The notes below the pieces were generated by a model. It was not told the origin of the DNA. It was given only the letters and a program-made list of their open reading frames with translations, and did no database searches. From an uncultured Saprospiraceae bacterium (GTDB taxonomy: Bacteria > Bacteroidota > Bacteroidia > Chitinophagales > Saprospiraceae), in assembly GCA_937959375.1 (NCBI GenBank), contig CALGLS010000090.1, forward strand, positions 1-9,279: a stretch of 9,279 nucleotides of DNA, read 5' to 3'. A program made the translations under genes and the position numbers. Every line of letters starts with the position of its first letter. The first letter of the stretch is position 1. Below are positions 1 through 7,557 of this stretch, piece by piece.

Positions 1-1627
1 AACAATCTGCTTCAGTTGTATTCAAGTTAATCGTAAGTTCGGATACGTCAGCATTAATGGTTACGACTTCAGAAATTGAGCAACCATTTGCGTCTGTTAA
101 AGTGAAGGAATAATTTCCAGCATCTAAGGCAGATAAGTCAATTCCTGACGGGCTCCAATCAACTGTATAAGGTGCTACACCTCCAGTTAAATTCACTAAG
201 CCGATGCTTCCCATTCCAAGACATGAAACATCCGAAGTATTAATATCAACATCTAATTGAGCTGGTTCTAGAACTTCAAAACATGCTGATCCAGCAAGAC
301 AGTCATCTGCATTAACCGCTTGAATACAATATGAACCAGGAGATAAACTTCCGTTTGTTTGTTCCGCTCCAGTTACTGCATCAACAATAACGGTAGTACT
401 TGGTGGATTTACTGTAAAGGTAACAGTCCCATCATTTTGGCCAGGACAAGAAACAAGCGTCTCCGTTGGATCAATAATAATTTCGACAGGAGTCACATCG
501 TCATTTACTGAAAAGGTAAGATTATCAGAACAACCCGTCGCTAAGTCAGTAACTAAAACTGTGTAGTTCCCTGAAGAGATATTATCTAAGGTATTTGTTC
601 CACTAGCCCAAGAGTAGGTAAAAGGTCCTGTACCGTTGGTTGTGATCGTAGCTGATCCGTTTGCTTCACCACAGTTTGGCTCAACAATACTAACAGTAGC
701 TACAAAAGAATTTTCTTCTGCGATAACTACTGTTTGAAAACCTGGGCAATCAGGATTAGCTGGATCTATAATGGTTACTTGATATTCGCCTTCTCCTAGG
801 TTAGTCAAACTACTACCTGTATCACTCGTACTCCATTGGTATTCGTAAGTTGCTGTCGGATCTACTGAAGTGATTGTAGCTGTTCCATCACTTGCTGTAC
901 AAGTTGCTGGCGTCGTGTTGATCGTTACTTCAGGTCCATTATCAGAATCTACTGTAAAGGTCAAATTTTGATTACAAGTCGCATCACTAGCGTCGATGAT
1001 CGCGAGTGAATAAGTTCCTGCAGCTAGGTTCGTTGCAGATAAACCAGATCCATTTGGTGTAGACCAAATAAAATTATAATCGTTTGGATTTTCTACCATT
1101 GTAACATTGATGCTACCTTCTTCAACACCACAAGGCGTTTCAAAAATAACGACACTTACAATGGTTGGATCCTCGCAACAATCTAATTGCTGAGCAACAT
1201 TGACTGAGCTTACCGCTGTACATCCAGCAGCGTCAGTAACTGTTACTGTATAGTTCCCACCAGAAAGATTTGTTTCTGTTGATGAAGATCCTCCACTGCT
1301 CCACGAGTAAGTATAAGGACTAACACCACCTGATGCGGTAACTGTAGCAGAACCATCGTTTCCAACACAGGTTGCCATATCTGAATTCATCACCAAACTT
1401 ACACTCGAACTTTCGTCAACATCAACAGATTGAACAACCGTACAATTATTTGCATCCGTTATGGTAACGGTATAAGTACCTCCAGAAACATTATCAATTG
1501 CATCAGAGGTGCCACCAGTACTCCATTCGTATTCATATGGCGAAGCGCCTCCACTTACATCTACAGAAGCAGATCCATTACTTGATCCACAGGCTGTACC
1601 ATCGCTAGAAACAGTTACGTCCATTCC
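1..1627 (-). repeat. Array of single, diverged SprB-type repeats
   Basis: After the doublets the adhesin continues with about seven complete single repeats and the start of an eighth. They begin near residues 501, 572, 646, 730, 806, 878, 957 and 1030. Most keep the pattern of an early Cys, an aromatic-Trp-Ser strand such as YTYSWSS or FTYSWAS, and a late Gly-x-Tyr-x-Val-Thr strand with a second Cys. The repeat at about 646-729 is unusual, with adjacent Cys at 649-650 and no PYxY motif. The one at about 878-956 lacks the Trp and has additional Cys residues. The DNA is much less alike than in the 468-bp units, so these are older duplications. Confidence 0.85.
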
Positions 1628-3124
1628 ATCTGGTTCGTCGACATCAATACATTCAACACCAGAACATCCGTTGGAGTCGGTTACTGTAACACAAATGTTG
1701 CCAGCAGAAACGTTGAATGCATCTTCACCAGTTTCACCATTACTCCATTCATAAGTATAAGGAGCAGCTCCTGTCATTGCACCTGCGTGCACGACTCCGT
1801 CACTTCCTCCAAAACAAGCAATCTCTTGTTCAACATTTAGCATAACCCAGATTCCTTCTGGAGAAAGTTCAACTTCTTCTGTTGCGACAACAGAGCATCC
1901 GTCGGAGTCTGTCACTGTAACTGAATAAGTGCCCGCTCCTACTCCTTCTAATTTCCAAGGATCAGATCCACTATTTGGCACACTCCATTCGTAAGTAAAA
2001 GGTGGATTACCACCATCAGTGGATGCAGTTACCGATGCGTCATTACTTACATCACAAGTTGCAAAAGAAGAAGATAACGAAACAGATAAATCACTGTCTC
2101 CATTCTCAACATCAATACACTCTACTCCTGAACAGCCATTGGCGTCTGTAACGGTAACACAAATATTACCTGCTGAAAGTCCGTAAGCATCTTGCGTTGT
2201 TTGACCATCGCTCCATTCATAAGAATATGGTTCGAGTCCAGTCATCGGTCCTGCGTGTACAACACCATTGTTTCCTCCTGCGCATGAGACTTCTGTTTCG
2301 ACATTTAGCATAATCCAGATTCCCTCTGGGGAAAGTTCAACTTCTTCTGTTGCAACAACAGAGCATCCGTCAGAGTCTGTTACTGTAACTGAATAAGTAC
2401 CCGCTCCTACTCCTTCCAACTTCCATGGATCAGATCCACTATTTGGTGCACTCCATTCGTAAGTGTAAGGTGCGTTACCACCATCAGTGGATGCAGTTAC
2501 TGATGCATCATTACTTACATCACAAGTTGCAAAGGAAGAAGATAAAGATACAGATAAGTCACTGTCTCCATTTTCAACATCAATGCACTCTGCTCCTGTA
2601 CAACCATTGGCATCTGTAACGGTAACACAAATATTACCTGCAGAAAGACCATAAGCATCTTGCGTTGTTTGACCATCGCTCCATTCATAAGAATATGGTT
2701 CGAGTCCAGTCATTGGTCCTGCGTGTACAACGCCATTGTTTCCTCCTGCGCATGAAACTTCTGTCTCTACATTAAGCATGACCCAGATTCCCTCTGGAGA
2801 AAGTTCAACTTCTTCTGTTGCAGTTGCCGTTTGACCATCGTCATCTGTAACCGTTACAGAATAAAATCCTACACCAACACCTTCTAATTTCCATGGATCA
2901 GAACCATTGTTTGGCACACTCCATTCGTAAGAATATGGCGAATTACCACCATCCGTAGATGCGGTTACCGATGCATCATTACTTACGTCACAGGTAGCAA
3001 AGCTAGACGATAGTGATACACTCAAGCTCAAATCATTTGAGGCATGAAGCGGCAGCTGACCCAGCATAAAAAAGCATGCGAGGATAAGCGTTATTATTGG
3101 GTATCTATTTTTTATTTTCATCAT
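1..3124 (-). CDS. Giant SprB-repeat surface adhesin, T9SS cargo (C-terminus outside window)
   Basis: The frame is open for 1041 codons with no stop and runs off the window edge, so only the N-terminal part is visible. It starts with two consecutive Met codons (3124 and 3121). A Sec signal peptide follows, with basic residues at 3-7, a hydrophobic core around 9-22 and probable cleavage near HAS at 27-29. The rest is an array of about 75-80-residue beta-sandwich repeats. Each typically carries a Cys after an AT motif, then GG.xPYxYEWS, then GxYxVTVTDxxGC, which is the SprB-repeat signature seen in gliding and adhesin proteins of Bacteroidota. Residues 32-499 form three 156-residue double units, and single repeats follow from about 501. 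Such proteins are exported by T9SS and displayed on the cell surface. The expected C-terminal sorting domain, probably the gliding-associated type B, is inferred and not visible. The gene is third in the operon, 50 bp after the OmpA-family gene. A role in gliding, adhesion or biofilm cannot be decided here. Confidence 0.93.
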   Translation of the reverse strand, partial: MMKIKNRYPIITLILACFFMLGQLPLHASNDLSLSVSLSSSFATCDVSNDASVTASTDGGNSPYSYEWSVPNNGSDPWKLEGVGVGFYSVTVTDDDGQTATATEEVELSPEGIWVMLNVETEVSCAGGNNGVVHAGPMTGLEPYSYEWSDGQTTQDAYGLSAGNICVTVTDANGCTGAECIDVENGDSDLSVSLSSSFATCDVSNDASVTASTDGGNAPYTYEWSAPNSGSDPWKLEGVGAGTYSVTVTDSDGCSVVATEEVELSPEGIWIMLNVETEVSCAGGNNGVVHAGPMTGLEPYSYEWSDGQTTQDAYGLSAGNICVTVTDANGCSGVECIDVENGDSDLSVSLSSSFATCDVSNDASVTASTDGGNPPFTYEWSVPNSGSDPWKLEGVGAGTYSVTVTDSDGCSVVATEEVELSPEGIWVMLNVEQEIACFGGSDGVVHAGAMTGAAPYTYEWSNGETGEDAFNVSAGNICVTVTDSNGCSGVECIDVDEPDGMDVTVSSDGTACGSSNGSASVDVSGGASPYEYEWSTGGTSDAIDNVSGGTYTVTITDANNCTVVQSVDVDESSSVSLVMNSDMATCVGNDGSATVTASGGVSPYTYSWSSGGSSSTETNLSGGNYTVTVTDAAGCTAVSSVNVAQQLDCCEDPTIVSVVIFETPCGVEEGSINVTMVENPNDYNFIWSTPNGSGLSATNLAAGTYSLAIIDASDATCNQNLTFTVDSDNGPEVTINTTPATCTASDGTATITSVDPTATYEYQWSTSDTGSSLTNLGEGEYQVTIIDPANPDCPGFQTVVIAEENSFVATVSIVEPNCGEANGSATITTNGTGPFTYSWASGTNTLDNISSGNYTVLVTDLATGCSDNLTFSVNDDVTPVEIIIDPTETLVSCPGQNDGTVTFTVNPPSTTVIVDAVTGAEQTNGSLSPGSYCIQAVNADDCLAGSACFEVLEPAQLDVDINTSDVSCLGMGSIGLVNLTGGVAPYTVDWSPSGIDLSALDAGNYSFTLTDANGCSISEVVTINADVSELTINLNTTEADC
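1628..3031 (-). repeat. Three tandem 468-bp units encoding 156-residue SprB doublets
   Basis: Three in-frame copies lie at 3031-2564, 2563-2096 and 2095-1628 (residues 32-187, 188-343 and 344-499). The period is exactly 468 bp in both steps, for example the Phe of SSSFATC at residues 42, 198 and 354. Each unit holds an A-type half of about 82 residues, containing SDPWKLEGVG and ending VELSPE, and a B-type half of about 74 residues, starting GIWVMLNVE and ending CIDVENGD. Similarity is also high at DNA level: a run of 62 bp is identical between 2652-2713 and 2184-2245. The B half of the third unit is clearly more diverged, as is most of the A half of the first. Confidence 0.95.
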
Positions 3125-3174
3125 AATCTCTATTATAGTAGAAGATGTAAATTATCTGTTTTTCAAAATTGGTT

Positions 3175-5733
3175 TTAGTAGGTCTTAACTGGATTAGGTT
3201 TTATTTCTATAGTACCTTCACAATCACTGAAGACTTGAACTCTTTTAATATCAACTCGTCTGTCACGACTTGCCTTAACATCTTTAATGGCAGGTTTTTC
3301 GTAGCAACCTATACACGCTTCGGTATCCCCGAAAGCTCCTCCTTGGATTTCCATTTTAATAGAATAATCTTTGAGCGACTTATTTCCTTTAGACCAATTC
3401 GCCAAATAGTTTTCAAGTGAACTTACACGGCGTTTTGTAAGCGCTAAGTTATATCTAGGGTTAGAACGAAGACTTGCATGCCCTTGAATAGTGATTATAG
3501 CTGAAGCTTTACGCCCACCACTATAGCCTTTAAAATAATCGTATAAGTCTTCTGCAAAACGCTCTAGTTTTTCATATCCTCCAATCACATCATTCTCAAA
3601 GAAGCCATTCATTTCGTTATACCCTTGGCTAGATGGACTGAATGCATCCACGTAATAACTTCTTCGTTTTAGATAGTCGAAATAAGTTTGTGCGTAAGTC
3701 AAATCAGTTGTGGTGTTTTCACAATCTGGATCAGGGAAATCGTTATCAAAATAAACGGAAAAAGGTATGACTTCGAGATCTTTACATAGTCTCAATTCAG
3801 CCTTCAAATTTGTTGGTGTTGAAAGTCCAACTGTGGTAAGGTCAGTCCCTTCAACTGTTACATAAGAAGTATCTGAAGAATAGTAAGGTGGCTTTCGCCC
3901 AAGAACCATGTATGTCTTTTTAAAGTTCAAGCTATCAAAGTAATCGCTTTGATCATTTTCTGTTGGCATCTTTGGGTGAACGTTGACTTTCTTAATCGAT
4001 CTTTTGTTTTCAACTTCGTGCAATTCAACTGTAGCACCTTCCAATGGAAGACCGGTTATTTTATCATAAACATAAGTGGTCAAATCGACAGAAGGCATTA
4101 AATATAAATCAACCCGAATTACTGTATCTTTTCTAACCTCAAATGCTGTAGAGAAATCACCGACATCCGCTTTATATTCTGGTTTTGTACCAACTACCCC
4201 GTATTCAAAATCAAATCCAAGAGGTGAGTCATACCATTCATAAAAGTTACCTGCATCATCTGTTTTATCATCTTCGATAAGATTAGACAGGTTCGCAAGT
4301 TTTACATTTGCTCCATAGATTGGTTCTTTGGTAATTGCATTGAAAGTGTAAACTTCCAATTTGACTCTTGGCGTAGCCATTTTGTAAATGTCATAACAGA
4401 TACACAATGAATCATCTGAGCTAGAACCACATAAACCACCTGGACGATTAGACGTGAAATAAGCGTGCTTTCTATCATCACTCAATGTGTAATAAGTATC
4501 GTCGTAGCTACTATTGATCGGCGCACCTAAATGCTCGATCGTACCACAACTACCTTCATTGAATTTAACTTTGTAAATATCATGGCTTCCCATGTTTTTA
4601 TGACCTTCTGAACTGAAGTATAATGTTTGACTTTTTTCATCCCAAAATGGGCTCATGTCATCTTTAGAAGTATTCAGGTCGTTGCCGCCAAATTGTTCTG
4701 AAAGGTTTACTGGAGTAGAGCAAGCGTCATCTTCAATAAAGCTGCACCAGATGTCAAGTCCACCTTTAGATCCAGTTCTATCACTTGCGAAGAATAGCAC
4801 ATCTTTGTCGCCAACTCTACCAACGTTAGGTTGAGTAGTGGTGTAATCTTTTACGTTGATTCCAGCATCTATTTTCTTACCCCATTTGTTTTTCCCTTCA
4901 AGGTTACGGTAGTAAATTTTACAATTGATATCAGTCGCATTTACGTTTTCACAAAGTGTGTAGTAAATACGAGCATTGTTTTTTGCGAAAGCAACATGTG
5001 CCGTATGAAGGTTTCCTTCGTTGAATTCATTGAATAATTCGACCTTCCCAGATTTTTCATTTTTGGTATATATCTGCGTAAAGCCAGATTTCGCGCCTTT
5101 GCCTCTCCAGTCATCTACTTGCCTTACCCATTCACTTCCGCTTTCATTATTTTTAGAATACTCATAATCTTCACGCATGCTTGAGAAGTAAAGTACATCA
5201 CCTGATTTCACTGGAGCAAAATCCAATACAACTGAGTTGATCGGTTCATCTAAGTGTTCAATTCTTTCTTCATCAAACAAAGGTTTTTCGTTCATTGCAA
5301 AATCACAGTCATTCATTTCCTTTCTTGCTCTATCTGCATATTCAGCGTTAGCTGACCCACCATTATCTAAGAAAGATTGGAAACGGTTTCTAGATTCTAA
5401 ATATTTACCTTGGCGCTTCAATACATCAGCCAACCAAAATTCAGAAAGGGGATGTGCTTTCGTTCCATCTTCATCCGCTACTACCTTTCGGTAATAGGTT
5501 TCAGCCAAATAGTAAACCTTAGCTTGGCGAGCTGACTCAGCTGCTCCGAAATTATTTTCGACATTGCTACGACCAGCTTCATTAACTAAGAAATGATATT
5601 GAGAGAAAGCGGCAGAATAGTTTTTTGCAGCTAATGCTTCATCAGCCTTCTTTTTGTAAGCCTTCTGCGATTGCGTAAATGCAATGTTTGAAAAGCATGC
5701 AATTGCTATTATTAAGAGTATTGTTTTTTTCAT
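3175..5733 (-). CDS. PorE-like periplasmic protein: TPR, PD40 propeller, two CRD/CNA-B folds, OmpA-like C-terminus
   Basis: The protein has 852 residues from the Met at 5733. This start was preferred over an in-frame Met at 5829 because it opens directly with a Sec signal peptide (MKKTILLIIAIACFSNIAFT), whereas the extension would overlap the upstream gene and bury that signal. Domains in order are: TPR-like helices (about 24-135); a PD40/WD40-like beta-propeller (about 155-455) with blade motifs LYFSS, VLFFASDRTGSKGGLDIW, LYFSSEGHKNMGSHDIYK and AYFTSNRPGG; two carboxypeptidase-regulatory-like folds (about 458-545 and 549-648); and an OmpA-like peptidoglycan-binding domain (about 657-837) with ITIQGHAS, YNLALTKRR and DRRVDIKRV. 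This is the architecture of PorE, which links the T9SS to peptidoglycan. Bacteroidota often have several paralogs, so this copy may serve the neighbouring adhesin rather than the core machine. It lies 49 bp after the PorP/SprF gene and 50 bp before the adhesin. Confidence 0.92.
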   Translation of the reverse strand: MKKTILLIIAIACFSNIAFTQSQKAYKKKADEALAAKNYSAAFSQYHFLVNEAGRSNVENNFGAAESARQAKVYYLAETYYRKVVADEDGTKAHPLSEFWLADVLKRQGKYLESRNRFQSFLDNGGSANAEYADRARKEMNDCDFAMNEKPLFDEERIEHLDEPINSVVLDFAPVKSGDVLYFSSMREDYEYSKNNESGSEWVRQVDDWRGKGAKSGFTQIYTKNEKSGKVELFNEFNEGNLHTAHVAFAKNNARIYYTLCENVNATDINCKIYYRNLEGKNKWGKKIDAGINVKDYTTTQPNVGRVGDKDVLFFASDRTGSKGGLDIWCSFIEDDACSTPVNLSEQFGGNDLNTSKDDMSPFWDEKSQTLYFSSEGHKNMGSHDIYKVKFNEGSCGTIEHLGAPINSSYDDTYYTLSDDRKHAYFTSNRPGGLCGSSSDDSLCICYDIYKMATPRVKLEVYTFNAITKEPIYGANVKLANLSNLIEDDKTDDAGNFYEWYDSPLGFDFEYGVVGTKPEYKADVGDFSTAFEVRKDTVIRVDLYLMPSVDLTTYVYDKITGLPLEGATVELHEVENKRSIKKVNVHPKMPTENDQSDYFDSLNFKKTYMVLGRKPPYYSSDTSYVTVEGTDLTTVGLSTPTNLKAELRLCKDLEVIPFSVYFDNDFPDPDCENTTTDLTYAQTYFDYLKRRSYYVDAFSPSSQGYNEMNGFFENDVIGGYEKLERFAEDLYDYFKGYSGGRKASAIITIQGHASLRSNPRYNLALTKRRVSSLENYLANWSKGNKSLKDYSIKMEIQGGAFGDTEACIGCYEKPAIKDVKASRDRRVDIKRVQVFSDCEGTIEIKPNPVKTY

Positions 5734-5782
5734 GGTTAATTCTTCTTTGATTCTAAATAAATGTTGATTTAAACTGATCTTA

Positions 5783-6862
5783 CTAGAAAGTAGGTGGACA
5801 GTTTGGACAGAAGTTTTCTTCTTCAACATTTTTCAAAGTATATATAACAGCCAACTCAAGTCCTCCACGGCCTTGTGTCGCATAATTATTTTCGTAATTT
5901 CTGAATCCAGATACATTGATATCGTAACTCAAGCCAAACAACCAATCGCGATAATGCAATTCTGCATTTGGAATAAGGGCATCACCGTTTCCGAAACCAG
6001 TTGTATTAAATCGGTAAGATAGGCCGAGTTGCAATGCTGTTTCTTGAGTAGGTTGTGTATTGAGGTGCAAACGACCTGCAGCGCCTACGAGGTGTTCAGT
6101 TTCTGTATTCTGGTATTTCCCTGATGCTAATAAGATCAAGTCAGCTTTAGGTCGAATGTCGATCGTTGCCAAACCATAAATATTAAACAAACGAGGAAGG
6201 CGCGTATCGTCATTATCGTAAAACTCCTTTTGAGGTTCGTTAAGGTGTAATATTCCTAGGCCGATATCGAAAGTTGTGCGAGAGGGTTTACTATCCATTT
6301 TTCGGAAGTGCCAGTTTAAACCAATACCTATATCTCCATAAAACTTAGTGGTATTGTTAAAGTTTTCGCCGGATGCTAGACTACCGTTAAACTGTTTTCC
6401 ATCAAATTGGTCGTCCCACTGTAGGTCTTCAAGTTTGAAAGAACGTTGAAAACCACCTAGTGACAATCCAGCTGTTAGGAAATTATTTTTTAAAATTTGA
6501 TGGGTGTAAGATCCATTCAAGCCAAGGTAAGCTGTGCTTAATTTTGAATCACCCGCCCAGTCATAGTTAAATACTAAACCACCTCCCCAAAAACCGGTAT
6601 TGGCTTTATTGGAAAGAAAACGAGTATCAAAAGCAGCATTGACTGTTCGATAGCTCACAGGAACGGATTCCCATTGAGATCGATAGTTAGCCATGAAACG
6701 CATGTCACCTTCAAAGACACCTGCCATAGCAGGACTAAGTTGAAGGGGAGCATTTCGAAATTGCGAAAAGTGAATCTCTTGCGCTTGAGCTTGTTGCAAA
6801 CCGCCTAAAAGCAATAGCAAAAACAAGCCACGGATGTAGATTGTAAAATTCAAATCGTTCAT
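5783..6862 (-). CDS. PorP/SprF family T9SS outer-membrane protein
   Basis: The protein has 359 residues, close to the usual length of the family. An N-terminal signal peptide (hydrophobic residues about 8-21) ends in QAQAQ, with likely cleavage around residue 27. The mature N-terminus reads EIHFSQFRNAPLQLSPAMAG, followed by GDMRFMANYRSQW, which is the diagnostic opening of PorP/SprF proteins. The body alternates polar and aromatic residues as in an outer-membrane beta-barrel (for example AELHYRDWLFGLSYDINVSG), and the end is Cys-rich (FCPNCPPTF). Family members work with the T9SS; in Flavobacterium johnsoniae, SprF is needed for surface delivery of SprB. As first gene of the operon it is the likely partner of the adhesin two genes downstream. 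Here the PorP/SprF-type gene comes before the adhesin, whereas sprF lies after sprB in F. johnsoniae. Confidence 0.95.
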   Translation of the reverse strand: MNDLNFTIYIRGLFLLLLLGGLQQAQAQEIHFSQFRNAPLQLSPAMAGVFEGDMRFMANYRSQWESVPVSYRTVNAAFDTRFLSNKANTGFWGGGLVFNYDWAGDSKLSTAYLGLNGSYTHQILKNNFLTAGLSLGGFQRSFKLEDLQWDDQFDGKQFNGSLASGENFNNTTKFYGDIGIGLNWHFRKMDSKPSRTTFDIGLGILHLNEPQKEFYDNDDTRLPRLFNIYGLATIDIRPKADLILLASGKYQNTETEHLVGAAGRLHLNTQPTQETALQLGLSYRFNTTGFGNGDALIPNAELHYRDWLFGLSYDINVSGFRNYENNYATQGRGGLELAVIYTLKNVEEENFCPNCPPTF

Positions 6863-6893
6863 AGTTTAAGTTTAAATGGATTAAACTGTTATA

Positions 6894-6963
6894 GAGATTG
6901 CTAAGTAATCTCCTAATTTAGATTACCCGATTAAACCAATAGTGATTTAGTCGGGTTCACTAT
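6894..6963 (-). promoter_or_regulatory. Leader with alternative hairpins upstream of the PorP/SprF gene
   Basis: Within 70 bp, ending 31 bp before the start codon, four stems can form. The arms are 6939-6945 with 6957-6963 (7 perfect pairs), 6925-6935 with 6946-6956 (11 pairs including one G-T/G-U, with CCCGA/TCGGG at its base), 6905-6911 with 6920-6926 (7 pairs), and 6894-6899 with 6907-6912 (6 pairs). The first two interlock, because one arm of the first lies in the loop of the second. The last two exclude each other. This could be an attenuator-like leader or a DNA operator. Short stems arise easily in AT-rich DNA, so only the 11-bp one is strong alone. Confidence 0.4.
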
Positions 6964-7368
6964 AATTTTATTTTGTGAACTCTCAGTATGTATGCTTGTA
7001 AAATGTGTAATCCGGAAAAAAGACGGGAAGTGTAGAAAGCGCAATATAGCGAGGAACCAATTCAAAATGGGCTTTAGAATTGATGCAGTCTAGTAACTCT
7101 TCTCTTAACCGGTAATGTGTAGCTTTTGGACTTAAAAGATACAAATATCACGGAATCCGTAATATTGTCATCTCTTTCTATTAATTGTAAGACTCAAGGT
7201 TCTACAATATTAAGGATTTTTTTTAGATAAATGGACATTTTTTAACTAAAGAAAATTCCTAAAAAGCTACATATTCTCTAATATTTTAGGGTTTTAGGCT
7301 GATCTAAATATTCTAATCCTTGTTTGGTGCTAGTAGAACGAAGCACTTTAGGTAAAACGCTGTCATGT

Positions 7369-7409
7369 GTATAGACAAAAGATATCAAAAGTTAAAAATC
7401 TGTCTATAC
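7369..7409. repeat. 9-bp perfect inverted repeat with 23-bp spacer
   Basis: The arms GTATAGACA (7369-7377) and TGTCTATAC (7401-7409) are perfect reverse complements. The spacer is A-rich on the plus strand. No T-tract follows on either strand, so it does not look like an intrinsic terminator. A regulator-binding site or a remnant repeat are possible readings. Confidence 0.5.
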
Positions 7410-7497
7410 CCCTAAATTATTAATATAATTGTCTCAAACCTTTGAATTACTAAAATTCGAGACGATTCTCAGTTGAGACGAAGAATAAATCATTTTG

Positions 7498-7554
7498 TAA
7501 CCTATCTAATCTTCGAATGTCCTTAAATACTCTATTTATACCCGAGATAGGTTA
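7498..7554 (-). repeat. 10-bp perfect inverted repeat just after the CAP lipoprotein stop codon
   Basis: The arms TAACCTATCT (7498-7507) and AGATAGGTTA (7545-7554) are perfect reverse complements separated by 37 bp. The repeat begins 3 bp after the stop codon on the minus strand. It could form a 3'-end hairpin that stabilises or ends the lipoprotein mRNA. The long loop and the missing U-tract make a standard intrinsic terminator unlikely. Confidence 0.45.
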
Positions 7555-7557
7555 GAT

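Larger units (their letters stand above)
1..6862 (-). other. Probable three-gene operon: PorP/SprF, PorE-like, SprB-like adhesin
   Basis: Three minus-strand genes follow each other with gaps of 49 and 50 bp. Neither gap contains a GC-rich hairpin with a T-tract that could end transcription, and no good Bacteroidota -7 element (TAnnTTTG) was seen in either. The gene products belong to one pathway, T9SS export and display of a large adhesin, which supports co-transcription from a promoter upstream of 6862. That the operon extends past position 1 is unknown. Confidence 0.75.
6863..7557. other. Gene-free 695-bp intergenic region
   Basis: This region lies between the stop of the CAP lipoprotein gene and the start of the PorP/SprF gene, both on the minus strand. 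No convincing coding frame, tRNA or rRNA was recognised. It must contain the promoter and leader of the operon and the transcript end of the lipoprotein gene. On the minus strand a near-match to the Bacteroidota -7 box (TATCTTTT at 7141-7134, consensus TAnnTTTG) exists, but without a -33 element, so no promoter is called. Several inverted repeats are present at 7258-7290, 7369-7409, 7431-7479 and 7498-7554, besides the hairpin cluster nearer the operon. A T-run at 7217-7224 follows no clear stem. Confidence 0.7.

Noticed and set aside
1628..3031. Regularly spaced repeats resembling a CRISPR or satellite array
   Set aside because: The period is 468 bp, divisible by three, in frame, and encodes conserved SprB repeats; repeat and spacer sizes do not fit CRISPR.
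1509..5494. Several plus-strand open frames of 64-85 codons opposite the adhesin and PorE-like genes
   Set aside because: They lie entirely inside long minus-strand genes with recognisable domains, have low-complexity or implausible protein sequences and no family resemblance.
5734..5829. N-terminal extension of the PorE-like protein starting at an upstream in-frame Met at 5829
   Set aside because: It would overlap the end of the PorP/SprF gene by 47 bp and bury a clear signal peptide that begins at the Met at 5733.
7201..7230. T-run as a terminator for plus-strand transcription
   Set aside because: No gene on the plus strand lies upstream and no stable stem precedes the T-run.
7498..7554. 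Intrinsic terminator of the CAP lipoprotein gene
   Set aside because: The stem is AT-rich with a 37-nt loop and no U-tract after it on the minus strand, so only an inverted repeat is reported.
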